A program made the translations under genes and the position numbers. DNA of 64,000 nt from Anaerocolumna chitinilytica (GTDB lineage: Bacteria > Bacillota > Clostridia > Lachnospirales > Lachnospiraceae): NCBI RefSeq assembly GCF_014218355.1, contig NZ_AP023368.1, positions 3,476,001 through 3,540,000 on the forward strand. The letters run 5' to 3'. Under the pieces are notes generated by a model. It worked only from the letters and a program-made list of their open reading frames with translations. It did no database searches and was not told the origin of the DNA. This document shows, in pieces, positions 9,717 through 18,211 of this stretch; the stretch's first letter is position 1; the number at the start of each line of letters is the position of its first letter.

Positions 9717-10487
9717 TTACTTTAAAGTTCCGAATATATTATCTTTTCCTGTCACAATATCCTCCAGATTCGGAGGTTCATAGGCCTTTTGTATTCCCAA
9801 GCCGCTTAAGATGTACATATTGATTACCATACTGCCTGATAGGTTGCCGGTGTCAGTATCATAGGTAGCATTCAATTCTCCTATGGTCATTCTGTCATGG
9901 TTTTTATTAATATAATCGATAGCCTTTTTTAATCCAGCATAGGTTGTTTTAAAGGAAATATTTACGGCTGATTTCATGCCGATATACTTATTGGATTGAA
10001 TAGCCGCCGATAGGCTCGAATCATCTGCTCCTGTTGTATCCGAGCCTTGTGGAGCTGCTGCATTGCTTTCCTCAGTCGTATCAGTAGTTTGAGACGATGC
10101 ATTTCCATCAGCCGATCCTCCATTAGGATAAAAAATCTGATGTTCCGTAAAACCAGCAGAGGATATCTTCATATCTGCTTCATGCTCTAATCCATCCAGT
10201 ATCAATATTATATCTGCAGTGCTTAAATCCACCGGAAATTCAGCCTTGATATCCTCTATTTCCTGCTTCATCTTTAAAGTTTCCGTCTTCTTATCCTCAG
10301 CCTGGGCCTGCATTTGTGTTAATTCCTGAACCTTTGCATTTAAGGTTTCATTGGAGGTCCTTATTGCCTCCGCTGCATTCATATTCTTTAGAAAAATAAG
10401 AAAATACGATACTACTAATAAACATATTGCTGCTGCTATTAGCAAGAGTTTTTTATCTCGTTGGGTTAGTTTTGTCTCTAATTTCAT
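9717..10487 (-). CDS. pilO: Type IV pilus alignment protein PilO-like
   Basis: 256 residues: short basic cytoplasmic N-terminus, one membrane helix (about 14-33), then a coiled coil (about 38-85) and a ferredoxin-like globular domain at the C-terminus (about 160-235). This is the PilO plan. A low-complexity Ser/Thr/Gly/Asp-rich linker at about 117-158 separates the two halves. It lies 9 bases after the PilM-PilN fusion gene, the standard PilM-N-O order. It should connect the cytoplasmic PilM ring with the membrane platform. Divergence of this family makes the name context-dependent, but the context is strong. Confidence 0.75.
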   Translation of the reverse strand: MKLETKLTQRDKKLLLIAAAICLLVVSYFLIFLKNMNAAEAIRTSNETLNAKVQELTQMQAQAEDKKTETLKMKQEIEDIKAEFPVDLSTADIILILDGLEHEADMKISSAGFTEHQIFYPNGGSADGNASSQTTDTTEESNAAAPQGSDTTGADDSSLSAAIQSNKYIGMKSAVNISFKTTYAGLKKAIDYINKNHDRMTIGELNATYDTDTGNLSGSMVINMYILSGLGIQKAYEPPNLEDIVTGKDNIFGTLK

Positions 10488-10496
10488 ATGTGTCTC

Positions 10497-12143
10497 CTAC
10501 TTCGTATTCTCTGTATTTTCAACTGTTGTTTCTGCCACCTTCCCCTCATTACGATATTGGCAGTTCACAGCAAAGGTAACCATCTTGATTCCATTCTCAT
10601 CTTCAGATTCTGCAATCGAATCAATGGATACAATACTCAACCCCTCTAGATTTCCTAACTGCAGGTAAAGTTTAGCAGCACTAAGTTTACTGTTTGTGGT
10701 AATATTCATACTAAAGCCGGTCTCATTTACCGTTAACGCTGAAACCACCGCAGTGGACGGTAATCGTTCTTCCAGTCCGGTAATTAATTGGTTCAGCTTC
10801 TCGTTTTGAGATGTTGTATCAGAATATAGCTTTGTTATACTCTGATAATCACCTAAAACACTGTTATAATCATTGTAAACACTTTCTACTGAAGATAAGT
10901 CAGCTATCTGTGCCTGCAATTTCTTTTGTTCAGCCTTTGCACCCTGAAGACTTAAGACGGATACGGAGATTAATACAACAGATATTACAAGGGAAGCAGC
11001 CAATGTCAGCATTAGAACACTGCGGCCGCTTTTTTTTGCTTCTTTCTCAATGATATCCTTTGATAAAAAGCCTATAGGCTGAAGCACAGCACCAATAACG
11101 GACATATAAGCCGTTTCATCGATTTCATCCCGGTTAATATACTTTTGAAAGATTACAGAAGAAAACCGATCCAGCTTCTTTACACCATAACCGATTTCAT
11201 TTTGAAACAGTTCCGTGATACCTTTTCCCCTGCCACCTGGTCCGGTTATATATATCTGGTCAATCTTCTTCTCCGCGAACTTCGAATTGTAATAATCCAA
11301 TACTCTGATAACATTATTTATGAGATATTTCAGGGAATCAGCAAGCTCTTCCATATGACCATATGGATTGTCGGTAATAAGGTTGTCAACTTCCGCTGCT
11401 GCCAAAGCAACTGCTGCTTCCTCTTCAAAAGCATCAGAATAATTATCAAACTCCTCTTCTTTTTCTCTTATAACCGGTCTATTATCGGATTCGGTTTCCA
11501 TAACCGGATTTACTCCATAGGGTATGGTTCTTTGCAAAATTAAAGCTTCCTGATCGATAACATGTATCAGCGTATTCTGTTCGTTGAGCTGAATAATGAA
11601 CCTTACACCTTCATTTGCTTGTCTTTTAAGTAACTGATAACTGCTGTTGCCAATATAATCGATGGCATGTATGGTAAATTTCATAATCTCGGCAAAACTG
11701 TAATAATTCTTAATTAGATTATTAGGAGCAGCAAGTAACATTAGCTTTAACTTTCTGGTTTCTTTCGTAATTATCCTCTCCAGAATGCTGTAGGATATAA
11801 TATACTCCGAAATATCCACGGGAAAATAATCCTGTGCTCCGGCATCAATAACAGGCTGAATTAATCTATCCTTGACCATTGGTATGGTAACTTCACGATT
11901 GGCAATTTTACTGGAGGAAATCGTAAATACCACATCGGTCAGCTTCATATCTGCTTCATCTAGCTTCATACGCAGTATGGTAGCCAGTACTTGTTTATTT
12001 CTGATGTATCCATCCTCAATAACATTCTCCGGGGTGGAAAAACTAATACACTTGTATACATGAGGAGTCTTTTTGCCGTAATCAATCTCACAGACCCTTG
12101 TATTGGTAACTCCAATATCAATACTTAATACTCTCTTGGCCAT
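10497..12143 (-). CDS. pilM: PilM-PilN fusion protein of the type IV pilus
   Basis: 548 residues. Residues 1-365 are PilM-like: an actin/ASKHA fold starting V-L-S-I-D-I-G-V-T-N-T-R-V and, near 300, I-Y-I-T-G-P-G-G-R-G-K-G, the two phosphate-binding loops of the family. Residues 375-398 form one membrane helix, followed by a coiled coil (400-455) and a small C-terminal domain whose order matches PilN. In most bacteria PilM and PilN are separate and the PilN N-terminus (I-N-L-L-P motif) docks into PilM. Here that junction is replaced by a direct fusion. ATG start at 12143 with AGGAGACT nearby. pilO follows after 9 bases. Sequence is continuous with no stop or shift. Confidence 0.8.
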   Translation of the reverse strand: MAKRVLSIDIGVTNTRVCEIDYGKKTPHVYKCISFSTPENVIEDGYIRNKQVLATILRMKLDEADMKLTDVVFTISSSKIANREVTIPMVKDRLIQPVIDAGAQDYFPVDISEYIISYSILERIITKETRKLKLMLLAAPNNLIKNYYSFAEIMKFTIHAIDYIGNSSYQLLKRQANEGVRFIIQLNEQNTLIHVIDQEALILQRTIPYGVNPVMETESDNRPVIREKEEEFDNYSDAFEEEAAVALAAAEVDNLITDNPYGHMEELADSLKYLINNVIRVLDYYNSKFAEKKIDQIYITGPGGRGKGITELFQNEIGYGVKKLDRFSSVIFQKYINRDEIDETAYMSVIGAVLQPIGFLSKDIIEKEAKKSGRSVLMLTLAASLVISVVLISVSVLSLQGAKAEQKKLQAQIADLSSVESVYNDYNSVLGDYQSITKLYSDTTSQNEKLNQLITGLEERLPSTAVVSALTVNETGFSMNITTNSKLSAAKLYLQLGNLEGLSIVSIDSIAESEDENGIKMVTFAVNCQYRNEGKVAETTVENTENTK

Positions 12144-12248
12144 CTAATAGTCTCCTTATTGTTGCATCTCTCTTATTTTTCCATGGCAGAACATAGAACT
12201 AAGTCAACTAACTTTCTATACACTGCAACAAAAAAATACCTCTAACCT

Positions 12249-13004
12249 TTACCTCACGCCGCATATATGAAGATACCAGTTTATAAAGACTTCGCCATAC
12301 AGCATATTTACAAAGATGCCCATTGCCAGATAGGGGCCGAATGCCAATACCCTATCAGCCTTACTAACCTTCATGCGAATAACATGCAGAACAGAGCCAA
12401 GCAGGCATCCAAAAATAAAAGCTAGCAAGATCAGCTTCCATCCTAAAACCAGACCTGCCGCCGCCATTAATTTAATATCTCCTCCGCCGATTCCTCTTCC
12501 CTTTGTCAGGAAATATAACAACAGCAAAAAAAGACTGACGGTACAAAAGCCCAAAACGTAATTAACCCAGTCTGTCCAATCCAATCCCATACGGATTAGT
12601 CCCAATATTCCGATGAAAACATTAATTCCAAAAGGAATCTCATAAGTACGAAAATCAATGATACTAAGCACCAGCAAAGCAGAGGTCATCAGACAATAAA
12701 TAATACTGACGAAATTGAAGCCATTTACCAGGAAAATGCTACAATACAACAGTGCATTGAATAACTCTACCAAGGGGTACTGCAGGGACAGACGGGTTTT
12801 ACATTTTCTGCATTTTCCGCCTAATATTATAAAGCTAAAGAAAGGAACCAAATCATACCACTTTATCTGCGTTTTGCAGTGCATACAATGAGAGCGGGTC
12901 GTTACAATATTCTCATTCCGGGGTATCCGATAAATGCAGACATTTAGAAAGCTGCCGATAAGGAGACCATATAGGAAAATGATTATGTATAAGAATAGGA
13001 GCAT
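12249..13004 (-). CDS. pilD: Prepilin peptidase / N-methyltransferase PilD
   Basis: 251 residues, polytopic. The N-terminal half carries G-S-F-L-N-V and the zinc-type Cys pairs C40-x2-C43 and C65-x2-C68 of the bifunctional (methylating) enzymes. The two catalytic Asp of the aspartyl prepilin peptidase are visible as D117 in I-I-D-F-R-T-Y-E-I-P and D176 in G-G-G-D-I-K-L-M. It cleaves prepilin leaders on the cytoplasmic face of the membrane and should process all five prepilins of this operon. It lies 26 bases after pilA and about 105 bases before pilM. Complete and typical in length. Confidence 0.92.
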   Translation of the reverse strand: MLLFLYIIIFLYGLLIGSFLNVCIYRIPRNENIVTTRSHCMHCKTQIKWYDLVPFFSFIILGGKCRKCKTRLSLQYPLVELFNALLYCSIFLVNGFNFVSIIYCLMTSALLVLSIIDFRTYEIPFGINVFIGILGLIRMGLDWTDWVNYVLGFCTVSLFLLLLYFLTKGRGIGGGDIKLMAAAGLVLGWKLILLAFIFGCLLGSVLHVIRMKVSKADRVLAFGPYLAMGIFVNMLYGEVFINWYLHICGVR

Positions 13005-13030
13005 GGTATGATTGGGTCCTTTCAGGATTA

Positions 13031-13543
13031 TTAGAGAGTTCCTACTACATCTTTAAATACATCATCATATGATGATGTTGCTTGTGATGTTGTTACAGTA
13101 ATTTTTTTATTTGTCAAATCTACTGTTATTGTTATTCCATTTATATCTTTACCTGCTTTGGAACTCAAGCTTGTTTTAAATGTTGTAATATTTGTATAAC
13201 CAGTTAAAGTCTTTACCTCATTATATATTATAAGAGCATCGCCTGTAGGTGCTGTTGTATCAGTTGTAGCATTTAATGTGAAACTTATAGTTCCTGTAGT
13301 TGCAGAAATATCAGCAGCATTTGATGCATAAGCAGTTGTTGCTGCAGTGCAAAAACCACTAATTACTTGAAAATCTTTTGCCTGTCTGGATTTCTCAATA
13401 TATGGCAACACCTGTGTACCAACAACACCAACCAGAATTGCCATAATAGCAATTACGATAATCAACTCCACTAATGAAAACCCTTTGTTTTTCTTCTTCT
13501 CTTTTGTTCCCTGAACCGGAATCATCTCAATTACTTTTTCCAT
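13031..13543 (-). CDS. pilA: Major type IV pilin PilA
   Basis: 170 residues from the ATG at 13543, which has AAGGAG nine bases upstream; an in-frame ATG six codons earlier has no ribosome site. The leader is long (21 residues, ending K-K-K-N-K-G), then F-S-L-V-E-L-I-I-V-I-A-I-M-A-I-L with Glu5. The C-terminal domain is short, rich in Thr, Ala and Ser, and nearly free of aromatic residues, as expected for a densely packed fibre subunit. Position between pilC and pilD and the simple composition make it the best candidate for the main subunit. Codons here are visibly more uniform (GCT, GTT, ACT) than in neighbours, which suggests high expression. A stem-loop precedes the gene. Confidence 0.85.
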   Translation of the reverse strand: MEKVIEMIPVQGTKEKKKNKGFSLVELIIVIAIMAILVGVVGTQVLPYIEKSRQAKDFQVISGFCTAATTAYASNAADISATTGTISFTLNATTDTTAPTGDALIIYNEVKTLTGYTNITTFKTSLSSKAGKDINGITITVDLTNKKITVTTSQATSSYDDVFKDVVGTL

Positions 13544-13575
13544 TATAAACTTCTCCTTCATTGTAATTTATTTAT

Positions 13576-13603
13576 TAAAAATGGCTATCCTGGCAGCAGC
13601 CAT
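13576..13603 (-). terminator. Intercistronic hairpin with T-run between pilC and pilA
   Basis: ATGGCT (13581-13586) pairs with AGCCAT (13598-13603) around an 11-base loop, followed on the minus strand by TTTTTAAT. It lies 9 bases after the pilC stop and about 30 bases before the pilA ribosome site. It looks like a weak terminator or an RNase stop that could set the pilA:pilBTC ratio. Only 6 bp, so moderate confidence. Confidence 0.45.
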
Positions 13604-13611
13604 GTTTAAAC

Positions 13612-14826
13612 TTAAGCCTTCTCGATACTGCTATACAGACTCATCATTGGCGACATAATTGCCATTATGATGGTTCCTACTACCAATGCTAATATGACAA
13701 TAATAAGAGGTTCTAAAACTGTGGTCAGAGCTTTTGTCGCAGCTTCTACTTCCTCATCATAGTAATCTGCCACACGATCCAGCATACTTTCCATGTTACC
13801 GGTTTCTTCTCCGATGTTTATCATGTGATAAACCATGGGAGGAAAGATGCCTGAATACTCCAAAGGTTTTGATAAGGGAACTCCTCTTGCTACCTCTTCA
13901 CTGGCATTTATAAGACATTTCTTCACAATAATATTGTCCATGGTTCTTGCGGTAATCTGAAGTGCTTCAATTAAAGGGATTCCTGCCGTTATCATGGTGC
14001 TAAGGGTTCTTGTAAGTCTTGCAGAGGAGGACTTAATAATCAAGCTACCAAACAGAGGGACCTTAAGAGCAATCCTTCCTAACACTTCAGCACTGGCTGG
14101 ATTTTTCCTCAAAGCGATAAATCCCCCGACAACGATGGCGATTATGAGTAAGAGCAGCCACCATTTACTTACCATAAAATTACTGATATTTACTACGAAC
14201 TGTGTGATGGCAGGTAATTTGGTTCCGATGCTGTCAAACATGGCTATAAAGTTTGGAACCACAACAGTCATCATAATACTAATTGCGCCAACAGCTACAA
14301 TACAGATTACCATGGGGTAAATCATTGCCTGCTTAATCAGCCCTTTTAATTTGGAATCCTTTTCAAAGTGCAGTGCCATTCGCTCAAAGGTAACCTCAAG
14401 ACTTCCTGTAGCTTCTCCAGCTTCTACCATATTCACGAGTATAGGGGGAAAGACTTTTGGCTGTAAACCCATAGACTGAGCCAGTGTCTCACCTTTTTCT
14501 ACGGAAGCCTGTATCTCCCGGATTGCATTCTTCATGCGCTTCTTTTCTGTCTGGTCGCCTAACATTTGTAAAGCGCTGATAATCGTAACACCGGCAGACA
14601 ATATACTGGCAAACTGTCTGCAAAATATGCTTAAATCTCTGGCTTTTACACCATTTCCGATATCAAAGTTTAAATCTTTGGTTAAAAGGGACTGTTCCTT
14701 CACAGATAGAGGTATCATCCCGTCTGCCTTAAGGGCGGAGGTTACTTTATCCGCACTATCTCCTACCATGGAACCATGTTTTTCTTTTCCCATGGGGTCT
14801 ATAATTACATAACTAAAACTTGCCAA
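13612..14826 (-). CDS. pilC: Type IV pilus inner-membrane platform protein PilC
   Basis: 404 residues with two GspF domains (about 70-195 and 270-395), each containing the F-C/F-x-R-Q-F and G-E-x-T/S-G patterns of the family (I-F-C-R-Q-F-A-S-I-L-S-A-G near 87; N-I-G-E-E-T-G-N near 338). Three membrane helices are visible near 170-190, 215-235 and 375-395. It forms the rotor between the PilB/PilT motors and the pilus. Start is TTG at 14826, seven bases after GGGAGG. The gene is 20 bases after pilT. Full-length. Confidence 0.92.
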   Translation of the reverse strand: MASFSYVIIDPMGKEKHGSMVGDSADKVTSALKADGMIPLSVKEQSLLTKDLNFDIGNGVKARDLSIFCRQFASILSAGVTIISALQMLGDQTEKKRMKNAIREIQASVEKGETLAQSMGLQPKVFPPILVNMVEAGEATGSLEVTFERMALHFEKDSKLKGLIKQAMIYPMVICIVAVGAISIMMTVVVPNFIAMFDSIGTKLPAITQFVVNISNFMVSKWWLLLLIIAIVVGGFIALRKNPASAEVLGRIALKVPLFGSLIIKSSSARLTRTLSTMITAGIPLIEALQITARTMDNIIVKKCLINASEEVARGVPLSKPLEYSGIFPPMVYHMINIGEETGNMESMLDRVADYYDEEVEAATKALTTVLEPLIIVILALVVGTIIMAIMSPMMSLYSSIEKA

Positions 14827-14846
14827 GAACCTTCCTCCCTCCTATG

Positions 14847-15902
14847 TCAAAATAATTTTCTGTCCAATGCAGCGGGATCCTGAGCAAAGTTGATTGCCTT
14901 ATCAGCTGCAATCCTGCCCCTTAAATAAAGCTCATAGATTGCATCATCCATTGTCTGCATCCCTGCTTTTTTGCTGGTTTGTATGATGGATGGAATCTGG
15001 TGGGTCTTAGCCTCGCGGATTAAATTCCTGATTGCATTTGTAGCATGCATGACTTCATAAGCTGCTACTCTCCCCTTGCTGTCAGCGGTGGGAATTAACT
15101 GCTGGGAAATGACCGATTCAAGTACAGAAGCAAGCTGTATTCGTATCTGCTGCTGTTGATGAGGCGGGAAAACATCTATAACACGATCAATGGTGGCGGC
15201 AGCTCCTATGGTATGCAGGGTGGATAATACCAGATGTCCGGTTTCCGCAGCTGTGATTGCCGTAGCTATGGTATCCAGATCTCTCATCTCCCCTACCAGA
15301 ATAACATCCGGATCCTCTCTTAGAGCAGCTCTTAAGGCATTGGCGTAAGAATAGGTATCCAAACCGATTTCTCTCTGATTCACGACTGCTTTTTTATGAT
15401 TATGCAGGTATTCGATAGGATCTTCCAGGGTAATTACATGGGTGTTATAGGTACTGTTTATGATATCAATCAGTGAAGCCAAGGTGGTGGATTTACCACT
15501 GCCAGTAGGTCCGGTTACCAGAACCAGACCTCTTTTCTTCTTCGTTAATTCAATTACGGACTCCGGCACCCCTAAGTCGCTGGCCTGAGGTATAATTGTT
15601 CCCACAAGTCTCATTACCATTGCGACAGAGCCTCTCTGTTTAAATATATTTACACGGTATCTTCCTAGCCCTGGAATGGAATAAGAGAAGTCTGCTTCTC
15701 CTTTCTCCTCCAGAACTTTTTTAAAATGTTCCGGTGTAATTGACAGAACTAGTGCCATGGTATCATCCGGAAGCATTTTATTGTAATTTAAGTCCGTCAG
15801 TTCTCCATTAATTCTAACTTTCGGTGCTATCCCTACGGTCACATGAAGATCTGAGGCTCCGCATTGTTTTGCTATGGTCAATAATTCATTTATTGTTATC
15901 AT
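14847..15902 (-). CDS. pilT: Twitching motility retraction ATPase PilT
   Basis: 351 residues. Walker A G-P-T-G-S-G-K-S-T at 131-139; Asp box and Walker B with E-D-P-I-E-Y and D-P-D-V-I-L-V-G-E-M-R-D; His box G-H-L-V-L-S-T-L-H-T; and near 291 the retraction motif A-I-R-N-L-I-R-E that is diagnostic of PilT rather than PilB. It powers pilus retraction, so the system should be dynamic and not only a secretion-type fibre. It is 69 bases downstream of pilB and 20 bases upstream of pilC. Complete. Confidence 0.94.
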   Translation of the reverse strand: MITINELLTIAKQCGASDLHVTVGIAPKVRINGELTDLNYNKMLPDDTMALVLSITPEHFKKVLEEKGEADFSYSIPGLGRYRVNIFKQRGSVAMVMRLVGTIIPQASDLGVPESVIELTKKKRGLVLVTGPTGSGKSTTLASLIDIINSTYNTHVITLEDPIEYLHNHKKAVVNQREIGLDTYSYANALRAALREDPDVILVGEMRDLDTIATAITAAETGHLVLSTLHTIGAAATIDRVIDVFPPHQQQQIRIQLASVLESVISQQLIPTADSKGRVAAYEVMHATNAIRNLIREAKTHQIPSIIQTSKKAGMQTMDDAIYELYLRGRIAADKAINFAQDPAALDRKLF

Positions 15903-15971
15903 TTTATGTACCTTATCCTAAGTTTGTTTATCAGATATTGAAATAACTAATAATCTTATACATGTACTTTA

Positions 15972-17696
15972 TTATTCAAAAGAAATCTTCTTCATTTCAT
16001 CAATGGTAGTGATTCCATCCAGAACATATCTGGTGGCACTCATTCGAATGGTGTCCATTCCTTCTCTTAGAGCAATCTGTTTGATTTCCTCCGCACCGGT
16101 ACGCTTACTGATAGCTTCCTTAAGCTGAGGGGAAACCGGCATTATTTCATATACACCGATACGTCCATAGAATCCGGTATTATTACAATGGTTACAACCG
16201 CAAGAACTGGCTTCATAAATTTGATGTTCCCGCTCTTTCGGTATTCCGAGTAACTCTCTCTCAAGCAGAGTGGTCTCCCTTAATACTTTACATTTCGGAC
16301 ATAGTCTCCTCACCAAACGCTGAGCTATAACTCCTACGGTGGAATCTGCTATCAGATATGGTTCCACCCCCATATCAACCAGACGGGTAATGGTACTGGC
16401 GGCACTATTGGTGTGCAGGGTACTAACTACCAGATGCCCTGTGATGGAAGCCTTAACGGCTATTTCTGCGGTTTCACTGTCACGTATCTCACCAATCATG
16501 ATGATATCCGGGTCTTGCCTTAAGATAGAACGCAGTGCCGATGCAAAGGTCAGCTCGGCTTTTGAATTCACCTGCACCTGATTTACCCCGTTGATATTCG
16601 CTTCAACGGGATCCTCAACAGTAACAATATTGACCCCTTCGGTGTTAAGTTCGCTCAATACGGTATATAAGGTAGTGGATTTACCGCTTCCGGTCGGACC
16701 GGTAACCAGTATCATACCATGCGGATTCTCCAGTATCCTGTCAAATCGCTTTAATTCTTCCTCTGAAAATCCCAATTCCCGCTTGTCCTTTGTAAGACCT
16801 TCCTTCGTGGTGAGACGCATAACTACTTTTTCACCGAATACGGTGGGAAGGATAGAAACACGGATATCATATTCTCTTCGGTCTACAATATGAGTAATAC
16901 GGCCATCCTGAGGTTTTCTTTTCTCAGAAATATCCATTCCGCCGATTATTTTTATTCTTGCTATAATTGCGGGTAAAAGTTCCACATCATAGCGCATGGC
17001 CTCTTTTAGTACCCCATCCACTCGAAAGCGAATTCTTACCTGCCTGCTCAAGGCTTCAATATGTATATCGCTGGCTCTCTGTCTTGCTGCCTGTTCTATT
17101 ATTTTAGTAACCAACTGCACGATAGGTGCATTGTTTACATCTTCATTTTGAGCATTCTCTTCCTTTTCCTTGGAAGCGTATTGTTCCTGACGTTCTCTGG
17201 TATACCGTTCAGCTACCTTCATGGCTTCTGCATTGCCATAATACCTGTCTATAGCAGCTGCTATATCTTTATGAGTGGATACCGCCGGTTCAATCTGATA
17301 ATTGGTAACAATGGAAATATCGTCGATCGCAATAATATCCAACGGGTCTGACATGGCGACCCTTAATATTCCCGGATTGTTTTTATTAAAGGCAAAAGGA
17401 ATAAGGGTATACCTTCTTAAAACAGATTCATCCACCAGAGCAATAATCTCTTCCGGGATACTGATATCGGATAAGGTGACCATATCGATATTCATTTGGT
17501 GGTGGAGTGCATTCGCAATCTGCTCCTCTGTTGTTATCCCCATATCTATAAGCGTCATGCCAAGCTTTTGCTGCTTCTCTTTTTGCTTCATTAGTGCCTC
17601 AGATAATTCTCGTTCACTAAGCACCCCGGCATCTACCAGAAGATCACCCAAACGTTTCTTCTTCCTAACAACTCCCTGAGTCAAATTGTTCAACAA
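15972..17696 (-). CDS. pilB: Type IV pilus assembly ATPase PilB with c-di-GMP-binding MshEN domain
   Basis: 574 residues. Residues 15-38 and 44-67 are two 24-residue units of the form R/K-L-G-x2-L-x3-G-x6-L-x3-L-x2-Q separated by exactly five residues. This is the MshEN motif that binds cyclic di-GMP in MshE and PilB-like ATPases. The motor core follows: Walker A G-P-T-G-S-G-K-S-T at 333-341, Asp box, Walker B D-P-D-I-I-M-I-G-E-I-R-D and His box. A C-terminal Cys cluster (C-P-K-C and C-G-C-N-H-C) probably binds zinc. It drives pilus extension. The start is TTG (17696, or the adjacent TTG at 17699) after AAGGTGG. First gene of the operon. Confidence 0.93.
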   Translation of the reverse strand: MLNNLTQGVVRKKKRLGDLLVDAGVLSERELSEALMKQKEKQQKLGMTLIDMGITTEEQIANALHHQMNIDMVTLSDISIPEEIIALVDESVLRRYTLIPFAFNKNNPGILRVAMSDPLDIIAIDDISIVTNYQIEPAVSTHKDIAAAIDRYYGNAEAMKVAERYTRERQEQYASKEKEENAQNEDVNNAPIVQLVTKIIEQAARQRASDIHIEALSRQVRIRFRVDGVLKEAMRYDVELLPAIIARIKIIGGMDISEKRKPQDGRITHIVDRREYDIRVSILPTVFGEKVVMRLTTKEGLTKDKRELGFSEEELKRFDRILENPHGMILVTGPTGSGKSTTLYTVLSELNTEGVNIVTVEDPVEANINGVNQVQVNSKAELTFASALRSILRQDPDIIMIGEIRDSETAEIAVKASITGHLVVSTLHTNSAASTITRLVDMGVEPYLIADSTVGVIAQRLVRRLCPKCKVLRETTLLERELLGIPKEREHQIYEASSCGCNHCNNTGFYGRIGVYEIMPVSPQLKEAISKRTGAEEIKQIALREGMDTIRMSATRYVLDGITTIDEMKKISFE

Positions 17697-17779
17697 ATTT
17701 CTTCCACCTTCATCAGCCTAATCTATTAAATATAATCAATTTACAATTTATACCAAACATGTGTTCTAATAAAGTCAAT

Positions 17780-17828
17780 AGGACTTTAGTCCTGTCTTAT
17801 TATACCTATTTAGCCTAATTTTTGTCAA
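17780..17828 (-). promoter_or_regulatory. Sigma-A promoter of the pilus operon with adjacent palindrome
   Basis: On the minus strand TTGACA (17823-17828) and TATAAT (17799-17804), both perfect, are 18 bases apart. At the expected start of transcription is a perfect palindrome AGGACT-TT-AGTCCT on the plus strand (17780-17793). It could be an operator or a hairpin at the very 5' end of the mRNA. The leader to pilB is then about 95 bases. Confidence 0.75.
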
Positions 17829-18007
17829 TACTCCAATCCATAAAATACCAAATATTTTACTCATTTTTCCTTAATTTTATCCTGGAGCAAGTTTGCAAAG
17901 ATAGATATTTCAACGTGTTCAGGGTTTTTACATATTTTTACTATATTTATAAATGCCAATTTGCTTATAGAGCAAATATGAAATAACTTCTGAAATAATT
18001 ATGCGAC
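17829..18007. other. AT-rich gap between the polysaccharide-operon terminator and the pilus promoter
   Basis: About 180 bases with no open frame of note and no convincing motif. Together with the promoter and terminator on either side it makes up the 515-base space between pilB and the GT8 gene. I see nothing else in it. Confidence 0.5.
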
Positions 18008-18056
18008 AAAAAATAGGGTATTAACATGAATTTATTGTAAAATTCCTGTAATACCC
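18008..18056 (-). terminator. Terminator of the polysaccharide operon
   Basis: Minus strand: GGGTATTA (18049-18056) pairs with TAATACCC (18016-18023), an 8-bp stem. The 25-base loop contains a second small hairpin (GAATTT/AAATTC type). A T-rich tail TATTTTTTG follows. It lies about 155 bases after the GT8 stop, the last gene of the operon. Confidence 0.7.
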
Positions 18057-18211
18057 TTCCATATAAAAATTATATTTATTTTAAGATAATATTGTTATTT
18101 TATGATATGAAAAATAATATCTTATTAATTGCATCAGGACATAAATAACATACCAAAGCAAAACAACGGCTAAACTTTAGCTGCCTATTGACATATGAAA
18201 TTCATGTCTTC

